The notes under the pieces are model-generated. The model ran no database searches, was not told the DNA's origin, and was given only the letters and a program-made list of their open reading frames with translations. A stretch of 64,000 bases of DNA from Anticarsia gemmatalis. Taxonomy: Eukaryota; Arthropoda; Insecta; Lepidoptera; Erebidae. This document shows, in pieces, positions 1 through 13,325 of the stretch. A program made the translations under genes and the position numbers. Each line of letters opens with the position of its first letter. Position 1 is the first letter of the stretch. The stretch covers positions 1,267,501 to 1,331,500 of the forward strand of contig NC_134765.1 of NCBI RefSeq assembly GCF_050436995.1, read 5' to 3'.

Positions 1-82
1 CCGCTAATGTTTTACATAAACAGTCAGTTAAAGTTGGAAAGGACTTTGGTAGTGGCATCACATTTGGTAAATGGCAACGTAA

Positions 83-215
83 ATATAGTTTGGTAGTGTT
101 TGGGTCTGTCTTGCTAAGGTCTACGAGATCGAATCTCAGATCAGGTGAAGTTTTTTCCCGTGTTGCTGTATTAAGAAATTCTCTGTGATTACCCAGGGTC
201 AGAAAATTTTGGTCA
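83..215 (+). repeat. SINE-like tRNA-derived fragment
   Basis: TTTGGTAGTGTTTGGGTCTG and GAGATCGAATCTCAGATCAG (B-box-like), followed by TCTGTGATTACCCAGGGTCA. Reads as a diverged SINE rather than a functional tRNA gene. Confidence 0.45.
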
Positions 216-687
216 AAAAAGACACATAGGCGCCACATCACTACCCTTAAATAACTCAATTAGTATTTTTTCTGAGATACAAATCATATTCAAGGCATGC
301 AGGTGTCGGATGCCTATACTAAGTTAGGTAAGTTAAGAATAATTCCTTCAAATGTCAGCCAGACCTATACTTATTTTCTCAGGTCCAGAATTATTCTTCT
401 ACATGCCTTTATATTAGATAAATGAAATTACGTTATAGTTCTTATGTTTCTTTGTAATACTAAAATGTAATTAATTCTATCATTAAATATAAAAGTAATT
501 AAATTGTCTTTTATCTCGTAGTCTCATTATAAATAAAATTAATAAACATCAACCTTACTTCAACTTAATTGAAAATTTCGTTAAAACTTCAAAACATGTT
601 TAGCATACGTTGTGACATTAATAAGGGCACGAAATTGGCGACAGCTAATGGGCACTTTTACAACTTTGGGAATGAATAAAAATACTG

Positions 688-780
688 ACTGCCTCTGTGG
701 TCTGATGGGTAATGTATGTGTCTGTTGATTACGAGGTCTTGGGTTCGAAAAAAAAAATATTCTCAATAGTAGCCCAGAAT
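688..780 (+). repeat. SINE head fragment (CTGCCTCTGTGG family)
   Basis: CTGCCTCTGTGGTCTGATGG, B-box-like CTTGGGTTCGAAAA, then TAGTAGCCCAGAATTTGACA as in the body of the copy at 45798. The body is shortened. Confidence 0.6.
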
Positions 781-1186
781 TTGACAACATGTCATCCTTT
801 ATGGCATTTGTCTCTTATTGCATTAGATATCTTTACGCGAGGATATTTCATAAACCTTTATCTACATTTTTTGGTATAACAGGTATGTTGTAGTTAATAG
901 TAAGAAAAGATAGGAAGTTAACTGTTAAGTTTGCAGTAGACGTGAAGCGACGTGCAGTCTTTATCATCACAGAAGGGGGATAATTTCTAATAATTATCGA
1001 GTTTTTGAACCAAACCTAAAACAAATACGTAGCGTTTCCTAACCGAACCATTTCAAAGCAAATTAAAAATGTCAAAGTCTTTATTGAAAAAGAGTTTTTA
1101 GCAAACTACGTTCCACTTTTGCTGGCACGTGTGAGGCAAAGGTTAAAGTATCACTTTTGCACTTTATACTCCGTACCTGAAAAAAG

Positions 1187-1241
1187 TTTTACTCGATCGA
1201 GCCATGAGTTTCACTCGACATGATGCCTTGATCGAGTAAAA
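1187..1241. repeat. Inverted repeat, 12-bp perfect arms
   Basis: TTTTACTCGATC (1187-1198) and GATCGAGTAAAA (1230-1241) around a 31-nt spacer. Confidence 0.55.
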
Positions 1242-1911
1242 TACTTTACGATGGGCGCTTTCTAATTGTGGGTTTTGCGGTCCACACTTTTATTTTTACT
1301 CGTGTACTAATAAAGCCATAGCACAGTAACTTATGTCAGTAAGCTTATGTATTAGCAAAATAAAGAACGCATTGTGCATACATAATATGTATTTAGTATT
1401 ATATTGAAGTAAATATTAATGTAAGATGTAAGTAAAGTCTTAATTAAAATGTCTGTTACTAATATTTCTATGTTTATTCATAACACTATAATAATTCTGA
1501 ATTACAAATACGTGCTCTTTATGTTATATACTTTGGAGCTAGCATTTAATATGTATGAACTATTTTGTATTCGAGCAATTCAAATAATATTAACATTTGT
1601 TTGAGACTGTTTTATTAGTTAATGAAACTAACTTAAATGAGAAAGAATATTAATATTTATTTTTATACGCTGCTCAAAAAGAAATGTTTTAATTTCATAC
1701 CGACTTTTCTTTTATAAGGTATCCAATTATTTTAATCGCATTACTGTCCTACTGCTGTGCAAGAATTACCTTTCTAACAACTAACAACAATATCAAATTT
1801 ATTTATTTCAATTCAATTGTCTAGCCATGAAATTGTAATAAACGCATATAGTTATAGTTATTTTAATATTCATGCACTCGAAGAAAACAACATTTTAAGT
1901 ATTTATTTCCT

Positions 1912-1972
1912 GAGGGGACTGGAAGTCTAGGGGAGGAGCCTTTGCTCAGCAGTGGGACAATAATGTGTTAAA
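1912..1972 (+). repeat. 3' fragment of the GCCGAGTGG SINE family
   Basis: Carries GGGGAGGAGCCTTTGCTCAG and CAGTGGGACAATAATGTGTT, followed by an A-rich run. Confidence 0.6.
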
Positions 1973-3429
1973 AAAATCTAGAAAAATAGTAGGTACGAAA
2001 TTAAAACAGAGAAGTATTTCAGGCTAGATAAATATAAAAAAATCAGCTCAAATACCTACTCAACAACTTATCAACATAATAACACGTGCCTAAACGGGAA
2101 GCAAACTTAAATCACAAAAAAATGTTGCACATGCCACTATTTATTTCTAACATATAATATAATACAAATTTTCTATACTACGGAACAATTTAGCAAAATC
2201 CCCAGTTCTCATTTGAAACGACAACTCAAAAGCTTAATGTAACGTAAGCTAAATATGTCTAAAGTTAAAACATTTTGTGCTACGTCCATTGATTTTAATT
2301 AAAATTTAAGCACCAGTTGATAGTTTTATAGAACTTAATAAGAATTAATTAATGGACGACTGGAATACGTTTATGAAATGAAGAGACTTTAGGGCTTATT
2401 TTCGGTGGCTTTTATGAAATGTTCTTTTGACTTAATGTTGTAGTCTTACGTATAGAAAGATCGCTTAGAATAATTTAGTGTCATTATACGCGACACGACA
2501 CGACTTCAAGTATAACAATTTCAAAATAACCATTCAATTTATCGGCCGCTCTAAGCTAATTTCCTTCTGATGTATTTTTGATAGATGTTATTTTATTCAA
2601 GTGGTTTTCTCTCTTTTTCTTATAAATAATGAAAATAGTCACCAGGAATGTATGAACAGTAAATAAATAGTACTAGTATTTCCATAAAAAATTGCGTCAC
2701 AAATCTCCAAAAATCATCTAATCTTCCTTATATTTACTTTTAAAACTTTCGATTTTAAAAATACAATTAACAAACTTACTGATTACGAAATCACATGCAG
2801 TAATCGGATTACCAGAAACACTTTCTCAATATCTACTATTCTTAAGACCATCACGTTTATCCGACCTAATTATGACGTCATAAGCAAACGGGGCAGATAT
2901 TTCCTTTTCTCAAAATCAGATCGTTTAAATGCATCTGATGTTTTAAGGTAAAATTTTGAATTAACTAGGTAGGTGTAAATGAGGTTCTTTATTAAGTAAG
3001 AAAATCTTGGAAATTTTCTGTATATTATTTAGGCTACTGAGATTTTTTAGTGCATTTTTTAAAGATTTGATTCAGCTTCATCTAATGAAATTAGCGAGAG
3101 CTACTCTAGTAGTATACAAACTGAATTGGCCTGCATGTAGGTAAAATATATCAATATACACTTACGTGTGGAAAGAGATCACTTTATCACTGAAGTCTTA
3201 ATTTGAATCGAGCCGTTTCTCATATTTCTATCGCATTCTATATGTAAAGTATATTAATACCTACAACCTACTATTTCATCGTTAACTTAAAAAATACTTA
3301 ACACTTCACTAGAATTTCCAAAAAGCACAAATTTCTTAGATGTCAATTAGTAAGTTTACTAATACGTAGAATATTCTGGAAGGTTCTTTAATCCAATTAG
3401 TGCTACGTCTAACACTTTGGACTGCGTAC

Positions 3430-3475
3430 AGTTTGAACCGACAGTTCGACAGTTGAGAGCGAAGTGAGAGAAGCG
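3430..3475 (+). other. Candidate non-coding first exon and transcription start region
   Basis: A short CpG-richer stretch in AT-rich DNA starts with ACAGTTTG (arthropod initiator-like) and ends in GCG followed by GTGAGC at 3476, a strong 5' splice donor. Because the ATG exon at 20988 begins right after an acceptor, a non-coding exon must exist upstream, and this is the best-looking candidate. No downstream promoter element is found at the canonical +28 offset. This is a weak, purely sequence-based suggestion. Confidence 0.25.
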
Positions 3476-3714
3476 GTGAGCGAAGTTTCAAGGCATGAGA
3501 AATTAGTGCTTAGATACTAGGTATATAGGTGTATGGTATATACCTATTAAGTAATAAGTTAGGTACCGAATAAATAGTGAAGATTCTAAATATAGCAGTT
3601 GTGTGATTAAGTTAACTTCTTTGTAAAATACTTTTAGTAATACTATAATGCGTCAAAACAACGATATATTTATAACGTGTTGGAAACAAAGGATATTGAA
3701 TAAGCGGATATTTT

Positions 3715-3890
3715 CATTTTTTTAATAGACTCCCGCACTAAGAATTGCTTATGTGTCGCGGGAAATTTTACAAACAAGGTACAACTAGACTCGAAGCAAC
3801 TATTACGCAAAAATAATTGCTACGTGTTGGAATCGAACCCACGACCTGCGGGCTTATCACGTATCTCAGTTGACAGCTAGTATACGTCAA
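3715..3890 (-). mobile_element. SINE (GCCTCCGTGG family tail with a different head), minus strand
   Basis: Read on the minus strand: B box GGTCGTGGGTTCGATTCCAA near 3840, then CGCGACACATAAGCAATTCT and GTGCGGGAGTCTATTAAAAA, matching the tail of the copy at 24251. Confidence 0.7.
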
Positions 3891-6800
3891 ATCTATGGTC
3901 AGTTTTCAGTACATTGCTGCTTTAACGTATTAATCACTATAATCTAAAGGAGAAACCAATGGACAGCATAGTGACTTTCAAATGGTGGAGAGAATTGAGC
4001 TACAAATAGTCTTTGATAAAATCGCTCCGCTAACCTCTGTCTCTCTATAAGCTTCAAATACTAGCATGAATTAATTTAGCCGTCGGCACTTGTATCTGCG
4101 CGGCTGTTGATTAATTAACATGATTCAGAGAGTCTGATGAATTTGGAGAAAATTTACTTCTAACCGAGAACGTGTGTGGTGTAGACACGGTGACAAGTCT
4201 TCAAGGTGACTGAGAAGATTTGAATTAAATATAACGACTGTTATTTGGGTTGTAAAACTTTAGTAACGTGGTGGTTAGTATACTTAGTACGTTTTTGTAA
4301 TTAACTTCAGACAAGTTACAAAGGCTATCTTTGGAAAGTTCTGTTCAGTTTTTAAGCGTGTTACCGTTTGAATTGTCAATCCGATAATCGGTAAAATAAT
4401 AGAGAAAAATAATTGCTTGATGAAAAAAAATAGCCTGTTGCAAGCTACAAAAGACTGTGTTTCGATTAATTATCAAATAGAGTATTATCTGCATATCTAG
4501 TTTGAAAATTCCGTTTTCTTTTAAATATAGTAGATCTAGACGTATCCATATAACACATTGTAGGTATTTATATTAATAAGACCGAGTCGAAAAATATAGT
4601 GTAAAATGAAAACCATGAATCATACAACATTAATTAATAATTAAAATGCCGTATTACTATTTCTACGAAACGCCAGTATATTCAATTAATTATGTATAAT
4701 GCGTCAAAGTATAAAAGCACCCTAATTAATTCTCAGAATCGTATGAAAATAAATTGGATAAATGAAAAATGAAGAGCCATTTTATTTCATGAATTTTCGA
4801 TGTGGTAACACGTGTTTTATTTTACTGGCAACACTGTGTGAAATTTAATTATTACTTGTGTTGCTGTGATTTACAGTTTGATATAAAAGGCTAATTTTTA
4901 GTTAGCGTGTTTGTAGGGAGTTTTTATTTTGGAACTTTCTAGAGTTTTATTATATAAGATAAATTACAGTTACTTTTTCAAGGTTCTTATTTAAATTATG
5001 GACGACTCTTCTTGTAAATCACTTTATTATCAATGCCTAGAGTGCACAGGCTTTCGGTTTACGACTAAACAAATATAAACATGCACAATTAACCAATTAT
5101 TAGTTTAAAACGTGGTCAATTATCGAACCAAATCCAACACCAAGTCTCTCAAAATAAAAATTATTTTATTTAGTTTCAAGTGCTAGTTATTACTGTTGAT
5201 AGAGAAATACATTTACATACTCGTGGCTAATTGCAATTAAATATGTACGCTGAAAAAATTGTCTTATAGAATTATATAGCAGTCCAGTAACTAATCCTAG
5301 CCAATTCGCACAAAATACAGTTGACAACGAAACAACTTCGTCAGTGGAAACAAATGTGTGGCGTGACATTTTCGCGCAACAAAAACTTCACAAATTTTTT
5401 GTTCAGAACCAAACAAAACAGGACAAAATGCTAACTTGTTTTTGCCACTTAGGTACTTTAAAATTGGCGTGTCTGAATAATTGTATTGTAACTTTAGTGA
5501 TAATTTAACTTTGTGATATTTTTTTAAGTTCGTCTGCTATGATGTAAACTATTCTAAATAAGTGAAAAATCAAATGGTGAAACAAAATAATTTCACCCTT
5601 GACTCTCTCTAGGGAAATCAGTAACACCCTGACCAAAATTCTTTGCATTTTAAATTTTGCAACCATTGACCGTACCAAGACCCAAAATCTAATATTCTCA
5701 ACCGAAAAGATACTCCAATATTTCCCAAAAATACCAAAAATGTTGCCAGCAAAAAACCACGGGCTATTTTAGTGTTGCCATTTTTCGGAATAAAAAAATA
5801 GAAAGGCCGAGCTTTGATATGTAGTGTTGTAATTGTGTTTGAAGGTGCTCGAACAGTGTTGGGACAATCTGAATAACTTATATGTTGGGCAACTGGACAA
5901 AAACTTGTGACGCCTTTTGAAGGTTCTTTGTGAACTGCCACGAATGTTTTAGGAAGATATTTTTTTATTTTTGTAGTAGAGAAGATATTTTTTGGTTTGG
6001 TGTTTGTCCGGCTTCGAGTTTGATAGTATAATACTTGATAAATAATTCCGTCTCAGACTGCTTGGTAAAGCCAAATTAAAAACTATTCCTATACTTACTT
6101 TACGAATATATTTCCATGATTATTGTGATGATTATCCATTAGAGTACAACTATTTTTCCAAGTCGAAAGTTCTCATTATTATTTCATAATGACTAGACAT
6201 TTTTACCACAGCGTCTTTCAGTGTTAAATATTTCATAAAACAGATAAATATAGTAAATAAATAAATAAATATTTTTGGACAACTCACACACGGTCATCTG
6301 ATTCCAAACTAAGCAGAGCTTGTACTAAGGTAACCAGACAACTGATACACATACTTAAATACCAATAACAATAACAGTAGAAAATAAGAATAGAATAGGT
6401 ACTACTAATGAATAATCCTTTTTCACACAGAATAGGTCAACGACCTACAACAAATATAATAAATCATCTTAAATCTTTCTTGGATAAACAAAACAATAAC
6501 GAACTCATCTTATTAAGATAAATGATGAACAGAGTAATTTGATAGACAATCATTAATTTTATTAGTTCATTCACTCGCTACTAGATGCCGCTGTTTCGTC
6601 GTTATCGTCTTCAGTATTCTGAAGAAATTCTTCGTTTATTATCTTTAATGAAAGACTCAATAAATAGGGCAGTTTATATCTACCAAATGAATTATATATA
6701 CGTATTATATATAATATACGTTTAACACTTATTAAGGCGATTACCCGATCTCATCTCCATCACAATGCCGATCTTCATTAAGGTTTCAGTCAATTTATTA

Positions 6801-7660
6801 TAATTGTTAACGGGAAATTAGATAAAAAAAACCTTTGCCTAAATAAACCATCTCATTAATTGATGACAACTTTACTATATACTAAGTGGCTTTAGGACAT
6901 TTCGGGGATAATTTAATGGCATAATTAAATTAATAACCTTCACAAAAATCTAGAGACGAAACCAATCATTCGGTATTTGATATTAAACAGCACTATTAAC
7001 ATAATTGTTTCATTCAAAATAGTATAAATTGACGTTAAACATACCCATTTAATTAAATTTTAAATAGACCCTTCCCCGTTCTACTATTATTACATGAATG
7101 TGCATTGTGCAGCTATCTCTAAACACAAAACCTTTAAAAACAACATAAAATCTCTCTGCAAGAACAAAGTCACTGTTACTAACTAGTGTTAACGAATAAC
7201 CAAAGCTTTTCAAAAGACTAGAATATTTAAGATCCCTGCCCGACCTTTGTTAGATCTTTCTAAAGACAAAGTAACTGAAAACAAAGGTAAAGTTGAATTA
7301 AGGACTAAAGGTTTAAATTTTCATGTGCACCTTTCATGTGTGGTGTCTGAAAATAGACTGGGTGACTGAAGTATTTTAGGCAAGTACATAATGTACCTTT
7401 TTGAATTTGCTTGCATAGAACTTAGTGTAGTTTTAGGTAACGCAATTATTTGTTCTTTACTAATTTATTCTTGTACTGCGAATACTTAAAGACTTTTCTT
7501 TTAGCGTGGGAGAAATTGAAAGAGTTGCGGTCAAATCGAAAATTAATGGAACCTGAAAATCCCCATGCTTTCAAAGTAATGGAATGGATTATTGGCCATC
7601 GTGTTTCAAATATTCAGCCATAACTAACATAGAGAAAATTTAAAAATGAACCGAACTTGA
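3891..7660. other. AT-rich stretch without a gene
   Basis: One repeat copy at 6250 is recognised. The 107-codon minus-strand ORF at 5618-5941 has no domain, signal peptide or splice context and is treated as chance. Confidence 0.55.
6250..6335 (-). repeat. Interspersed repeat 3' end (GCTCTGCTTAG family, copy 1)
   Basis: TAAATAAATAAATA then TTTGGACAACTCACACACGG and GATTCCAAACTAAGCAGAGC. The A/T-rich start is the poly(A)-like tail read in complement. Repeated at 14885 and 34727. Confidence 0.6.
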
Positions 7661-7862
7661 CTACCTCCGTGGCGCAGTGGTTAAGGTCACCACGCCGCCG
7701 CCGCTACCACTGTGTGTTCGCTTCCCACCCGGAACAATTATTTGTGCAATCCACAAACAATTGTTTCGGGTCTGGTTGTGCTTTATGTCCGTTGTTTGTA
7801 TGTTTGTAAGAGTCCCCGCTACACAAGAGCAATTATTAGTAGCAGCTGTTTTTAATTTAAGA
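7661..7862 (+). mobile_element. tRNA-derived SINE (GCCTCCGTGG family)
   Basis: Head CCTCCGTGGCGCAGTGGTTA, expanded GCC-rich stretch (CGCCGCCGCCGCTACC), disrupted B box, then the family tail AGTCCCCGCTACACAAGAGC. Two overlapping short ORFs here are chance frames in the SINE. Confidence 0.8.
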
Positions 7863-8384
7863 AAAAATGATTTCCTTGACCAGTAGTGCAAACATAATTG
7901 TAAAGATAATTATATAAACAATTTGTTGTTATTCCAAATAAACTTTTATTTTTAACATTTTGTGAAGAATTTATTTTGACGTGTAAAATTAGAAGCTCGA
8001 GATCATTAAATTTAATTAACACTTTACAAAAAGCAAAAAACATAATTTTACTTCCGGTGTTTGAAATTTACATTGTAAAGTTAATTTGTCAGTTTATTTT
8101 TATTAATTTTATCCTTAAGGTAAAAAGTTTGAGGAACATGAAAAAGGCAGTTGAGACACTTGTTATTAAAATGTCAAAAATTATAAATTGAAATCGTGCA
8201 TCAATTTAATTTTTTAATTAAAGTTTGTTAATTTTGTTTAAAATGAGAAACAAGCTACAAGTTGCAAATATTTCAAAGTATGAGTAAAATTAATTACTTT
8301 ATTTTATCAGAAAACGTAATCTTTTCGAAAATAACTTTTTTATTGGAATCGCTTGACGTTTCGGCACCAGTAACACTAATTGTA

Positions 8385-8562
8385 ATAAAACAATAATTAA
8401 ATTTCCACCACTATCGACTACCGACAACTGGCGATCTATCGAAACAAATTGTATGAAATTCGATTCAGCGCCGCGTCATAGAAACTATTTTGGCAGTACA
8501 TGTTAAATGTCAAACTTTCGATACTCGATGGTTCCAATTGTAGAAAATCTTGCTACAGTAAG
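8385..8562 (+). repeat. MITE-like repeat (CGACTACCGACAA family, copy 1)
   Basis: Shares CCACTATCGACTACCGACAA, TTCAGCGCC, GAAACTATTTTGGCAGTACA, TGTCAAACTTTCGATACTCG and TTGTAGAAAATCTTG with 20695-20875, in the same order; complements occur at 43940 and 45125. Confidence 0.6.
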
Positions 8563-8984
8563 TACTTTATTTTTAACTGTGATAGCGTAACGCAACAAAA
8601 CACAGAAAATCAAACAGACTTTCGCAAAACAATATCGGTATACATATTAACTATATCTAAAATAAAACCTCCCACATACTGTAGCATACATCGGACCACA
8701 AACAATAGCTCAGTGTTTTTACAACGCAACAATGTACCGCAACCACACTGACAGCTCGTTATTCGTACAAGAAAAAGAAAAGAAAATGCCTCCCTTTTGT
8801 TTTGCTTCTGTTTCGAAGAAAAACGGTCCTGTTATCATGTTTATTGAACCTCGTACAATATTGTGTTGGTGCTGTTTTCGTTAGTTGGCTAGTATTGGGA
8901 ACCGTTGAATGATGTAGTTGATAGATATTTTGTGAACAATTCAGTTCAGGTCTCTCGATTGGTATTTCAATATTCGTAGACTTT

Positions 8985-9062
8985 TTTTAACCCTTTGCTG
9001 TCCCACTGCAGGACAAGGGTCTCCTCCCAAACGAGAGGGAGGGGTTAGGTCTTGAGTGCATG
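8985..9062 (-). repeat. 3' fragment of the GCCGAGTGG SINE family, minus strand
   Basis: The reverse complement reads CTAACCCCTCCCTCTCG...GGAGACCCTTGTCCTGCAGTGG, the 3' part of the SINE at 9122-9415, with which it forms a nearby inverted pair. Confidence 0.7.
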
Positions 9063-9121
9063 TGAATGAATGTATCCAGATATTTAAAATTTAATTAATA
9101 CGTATTAAGGTATAAGTTATA

Positions 9122-9415
9122 GCCGAGTGGTATAAGTTGACACCTCCCACGCAAGTGGTCGCAGGTTCGAACCCGAGGCAACACACCAATGACTTTTCGA
9201 AGTTATGTGTGTATTAGAAATAATTATCACATGCTCCAACGGTGAAGGAAAACATCGTGAGGAAACCTTGCATGCCTAAAAATTTGTTTAAAACATTTAT
9301 TGAGGGCGTGCAAAGTCCCCAACCCGCACTTGGCCAGCGTGGTGGACTCGAGGCCTAACCCCTCCCTCATTACGGGAGGAGACCCTTGCCCAGCAGTGGG
9401 ATAGTAATGGGTTAA
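9122..9415 (+). mobile_element. tRNA-derived SINE (GCCGAGTGG family), second full-length copy
   Basis: Collinear with 22830-23128 through A box, B box and the CCCAGCAGTGGGATAGTAAT end; differs by a modest number of substitutions. No clean target duplication seen. Confidence 0.88.
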
Positions 9416-11631
9416 ATTTATTATTTATAAGGTCACCTAGTGACGTTATGGGGCCACTCTAACGCTTATTTTTGTAATAAATTTTATGGATAGTTAAAAG
9501 CTAGGGATCCACTGTAGAACAAAATGAAATGTCCCACAATATTCGTGGGCGACGTGTTAATTGCCACATATTATTATAATCTTCAGTTAAAAACAGAAAT
9601 GTACTAGGTCAAACACAGTTGAGAGCTTTACCGTCTAAACGCAACAATACATACGCGCATATAAACAGAAATTACCCTCACATGTCCTTGAAAAACAGCC
9701 GCAAATATCAGACGGGAAGCGAAGGTATTAAACAAATTGCTTTACGTCCCGCGGCAAAAACTTTTGAAGTTCACTGTCCGAAGAATTGCGTGTCACTGCG
9801 TATTGTAAAAAATGTTGTCCCGAAAGACTTGCCTTCGTTGCGAGTTATTTAATATTTCAAATAAATGGCCTGTCTGCTTCGAGCCTAGAGGATTAAGAGA
9901 AAACATTATGTAGCAGAAGAAAATGTATTTTGTTTGTGTTATACACTCTCTTAATATAGAGGTTATGGTGTTTTTGTGGCCTTTCGGTTGGTAGAATGGC
10001 GTAATATGATTATATGAAGTGCTAGTCTGTTTGGAAAGTACGCGTGGATTAGGTTGAATGTGAAGCTTGTAGTTACGGTAGTAGATTTATTAAAATACGT
10101 GATATCATTTTAAAAATACATAAGTTTAGATGCATATTATATTTTTTTATTTGTGTACGCGTGTGTGTGTTCTCGGTATTTGTGATTATTTTCGATGGTT
10201 TAAACGTAGCGCTGAGTTTCATAAAAACTTACTTATTATAAAAGAAAACTAAATAAACGATAACATTTAAATCATTCTCTGGTCTCTGACCACGCCTTTG
10301 AGAAGAAGGCGTGATTGTATGAATTTAAATTATAATATACTTAAAGACATATTATGGAAGTGATTAACTTCCATAAGTGTATCTGCTTTATTCGATCCAC
10401 ATCTTTTGTGAGTCAAATCATTCCTTTTTTCTACAAACAATGAAAAAACAAGCGTAGTACCTATCTTGCAAAACCTAGTACCTAATTAAAGTGCTTACCT
10501 TACGACAAAATAATTCATACCCCTAACTTATGATACTATCAGTAGAAACAACCCTTTGACCTTACAGTAGTTAACCCTTAAACCTTCCCCTAGATACAAA
10601 TCAGCCCCTAGTTTTCATGAATATAAATGTAGTACTAGATACACAATAGGTCAACGGTGAGGAGCCATTGTTAACAAGAGGTCGTAGGTTCGAACCCGGG
10701 AACAATAGACTGGGTGAAATAGGGGTGTATTATAAATGGATACTATTAGATAGTAATGTAGGGATGAATAATGATGGATGAGAATAATATGAATAGATTT
10801 TTGTCTTGTAGTATTTGTTTTATATTAAATGTTTGCTTATGTACTTAGTAAGAATAAAACAATACCTTAAGCTTGTATTATAAATGCGAAAGTTTGACGA
10901 TGATTTCATTTATTTAGGTCAATCTTTTATGCAAAAATACAATACGGAATTAAATTGAATATTGTAAATAAATAGATTAGCACAGAGGATACTTTAAATC
11001 TTAGGATTTTGATACACGAACATTAAAACCTAACATTTTATAAAACTTGAGCTATATTGCATGGTTACTTATAATAAATATGCTAAACTTAAATGATTAC
11101 TTATACTACCGATTAAGATCTTTATCAGGCACGAACAAAACTATATTTTATAAAGACCTCTTTCTAAAATTATGTTCTACCTAATCTAAAAGGCTGTTAT
11201 ACAAATTACAATATAGAGGAACTTTATCACAAATAGGTATAAAACACTACAACAATATATCATGTAGGAATTAACAAAAAACAATACGAAACATGGCCAG
11301 ACCCCAACATTATGGCCGACAAGCATTTCTGCGTAATATTTTAATATTGTACAGTCAGCAACACAAGTCGATGAACGTGTTTTAGTGTTTAAAAAACCCC
11401 TTTTTGCTTCCTTTAAACTAATTTCAGCAGATTGTGCAGAACATTATATATTAGTATTTTTATGTTTTTATTTTGCCCTGAAACTTAGTTGGAATAAATT
11501 GGCCAAACGCAGCTGGGATGTAGGTTATAGTATAAGTAGTGTCTCTTAATGATTACTAACTTAGCCTTAACAAAATTGCGTTTAAACCAGCTTTTTATTT
11601 ATGCTTTACTGTGTTAATACCCAGTGCGTAA
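9416..11631. other. Non-coding stretch, partly less AT-rich
   Basis: 9,590-9,860 is richer in GC and holds a 77-codon ORF that I cannot assign. 10,873-10,940 begins like a Helitron 5' end (TTATAAATGCGAAAGTTTG) but has no matching 3' end nearby. Otherwise nothing is seen. Confidence 0.45.
10645..10740 (+). repeat. tRNA-like SINE fragment
   Basis: B-box AGGTTCGAACCCGGGAACAA preceded by ACAAGAGGTCGT, followed by AATAGGGGTGTATTA. No matching A box or acceptor stem, so not a tRNA gene. Confidence 0.4.
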
Positions 11632-11870
11632 TTTTCAAAATCAAAATCAAATCATTTAAGTCAAATGCTGACACTTATTACTACTTAGTCAATGATACAA
11701 AGAGTGAATTTACCGCCAGTTCAGAAGGTAGGGCCAATGAGAAGACCTGGCAAGAAACTCGTGGCCACTGATTTTAATCGCTGAATGGTTTTAACAATAT
11801 TTCTGTTAGGTATATATCAGTGATGATGTAAGGAGCCGCTACCAACACTACCGAACACATTGGTCATTAC
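11632..11870 (-). repeat. LINE-like 3' end with TGATTT tail (family copy 3)
   Basis: CAAAATCAAAATCAAATCAT, then TACCGCCAGTTCAGAAGGTA, GGCAAGAAACTCGTGGCC and AAGGAGCCGCTACCAACACT. Complement of 43640-43893 over most of its length. Confidence 0.7.
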
Positions 11871-12243
11871 ATAATAATCAAACTATTAAGGTGCTAATAA
11901 ACAGATGTCAAATAATATTGGAATTTATAAATACATACCTATGTATTTCATGCCAAAATTTCTTTTCACACTAGATACGGGTTTATTTTAAAAAAATGTA
12001 CTGAAGCAATATATTTCAGCAAGTTTTCAGCGGTTTCTTTTGATAACTGTACTGGTAGTAAACGAACACATTTGTTTTATAACACAAATAACGGCTGTAA
12101 CTCACGGTTCGAGCAAACCCCAAGAGATTTATGTACTTCGGCTTATTTCGCTGTTTTCACTATATTTCTTCAAAAAGTAATTTATTATAGTAATTTGTTT
12201 TTAAAATGTATATTGTGGGTAGTAATATTTTAATGGATTATTT

Positions 12244-12460
12244 TTACCCTAGTTTCTGATCGCGACTTCGTCTGGTTGAATAGATTTGCCGGGATAAAAA
12301 GTGTTATATTATATGTTATAAGCTATCAGTGCACAAAATTTTCTTATAATCTGTTATGTGTAATATCTGTAATTTTTTCATAAGAGTGTAACAAACACAC
12401 ATACATCCCTTCATATTTACAAACTTTCTCATTTATGACACTATAAGTAGCAATTATTAC
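12244..12460 (-). mobile_element. Strongly diverged Helitron-like fragment
   Basis: Shows the family word order (CGCGACTTCGTCTGG, GGGATAAAAAGT, GAGTGTAACAAACACACATAC, AAACTTTCTCATTTATGA) with many changes. Limits approximate. Confidence 0.45.
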
Positions 12461-13325
12461 TGTGGGCGTTGATATTTAAACACTTTGTTTTGACCTCGGC
12501 TCTGGCCACATAGAAGTTTAGAATTTCTTTGTCAGTCCCCCGAAAATGCTCTACTACTCTAAGAAGTTTAATCAAAATTAGCTCAGACGTTTAGTAAAAA
12601 AAGAACAACTGAGAAGAGAATTTCGCTTTTATAACTTTATTGGTTGTTTTATGATGATGAACTTTCTTGCTAAAATATGTAGGTCGTGAAACAGGTATCC
12701 TTCAATTCGTGTTTAAAAAACATCTTAAAGGTTAAAAGCTAAAATCTGTTCATCATGACTCATCATGGGAAAATATTTTTATGGGCTAAAACATTTTTTC
12801 AGGTCATTTTAAATGCTTAAAAAAATAAACAGTATTCTTATAATGAATATTATATTCTTAAAATAATCTAACTGCGACTGTATAAGCGGGTATGTTTTCA
12901 AAAAAGAACTCTGTCACCCTAACTTTACCCTAACAAATTATCGCAATTTGATCAGCAGTTTAGTCGCAAAAGCATAACAAACACACAGTCACATTAACTT
13001 TAATAATATTAGTATGAAACCAAGTTCAAAATTATCAAACATTCCCAAATTCCCGCTGCATATTCCCTGCAGTTCCCAAAATCTAATTCAAGACAGATTG
13101 GAACTAAACCACAACTACGGTAACTCAAAGGAAAACAGTTTAAACTATGGTTTAACTGCTTTGACAAAACCGACTATAGTTATAGTACGACAACTTGGTA
13201 GAGAGCCTTGTATGCAGTGTTTGTGGCTGGCAGATATGTACGAAGTTTCGGATGCAGAGCTTAAATGACCCGCTGTCTTACGTGGCCTCTTAGATACAAG
13301 TCCTTTTTTTTACTACACAGAATTC

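Larger units (their letters stand above)
216..3425. other. AT-rich upstream flank without a gene
   Basis: Apart from the SINE pieces at 688 and 1912 and the inverted repeat at 1187, I see no coding potential on either strand. TGACGTCA, a consensus CRE octamer, occurs at 2873-2880. Confidence 0.6.

Noticed and set aside
5618..5941. 107-codon minus-strand ORF
   Set aside because: No domain, no signal peptide, no splice context and no codon bias; consistent with chance in AT-rich DNA.
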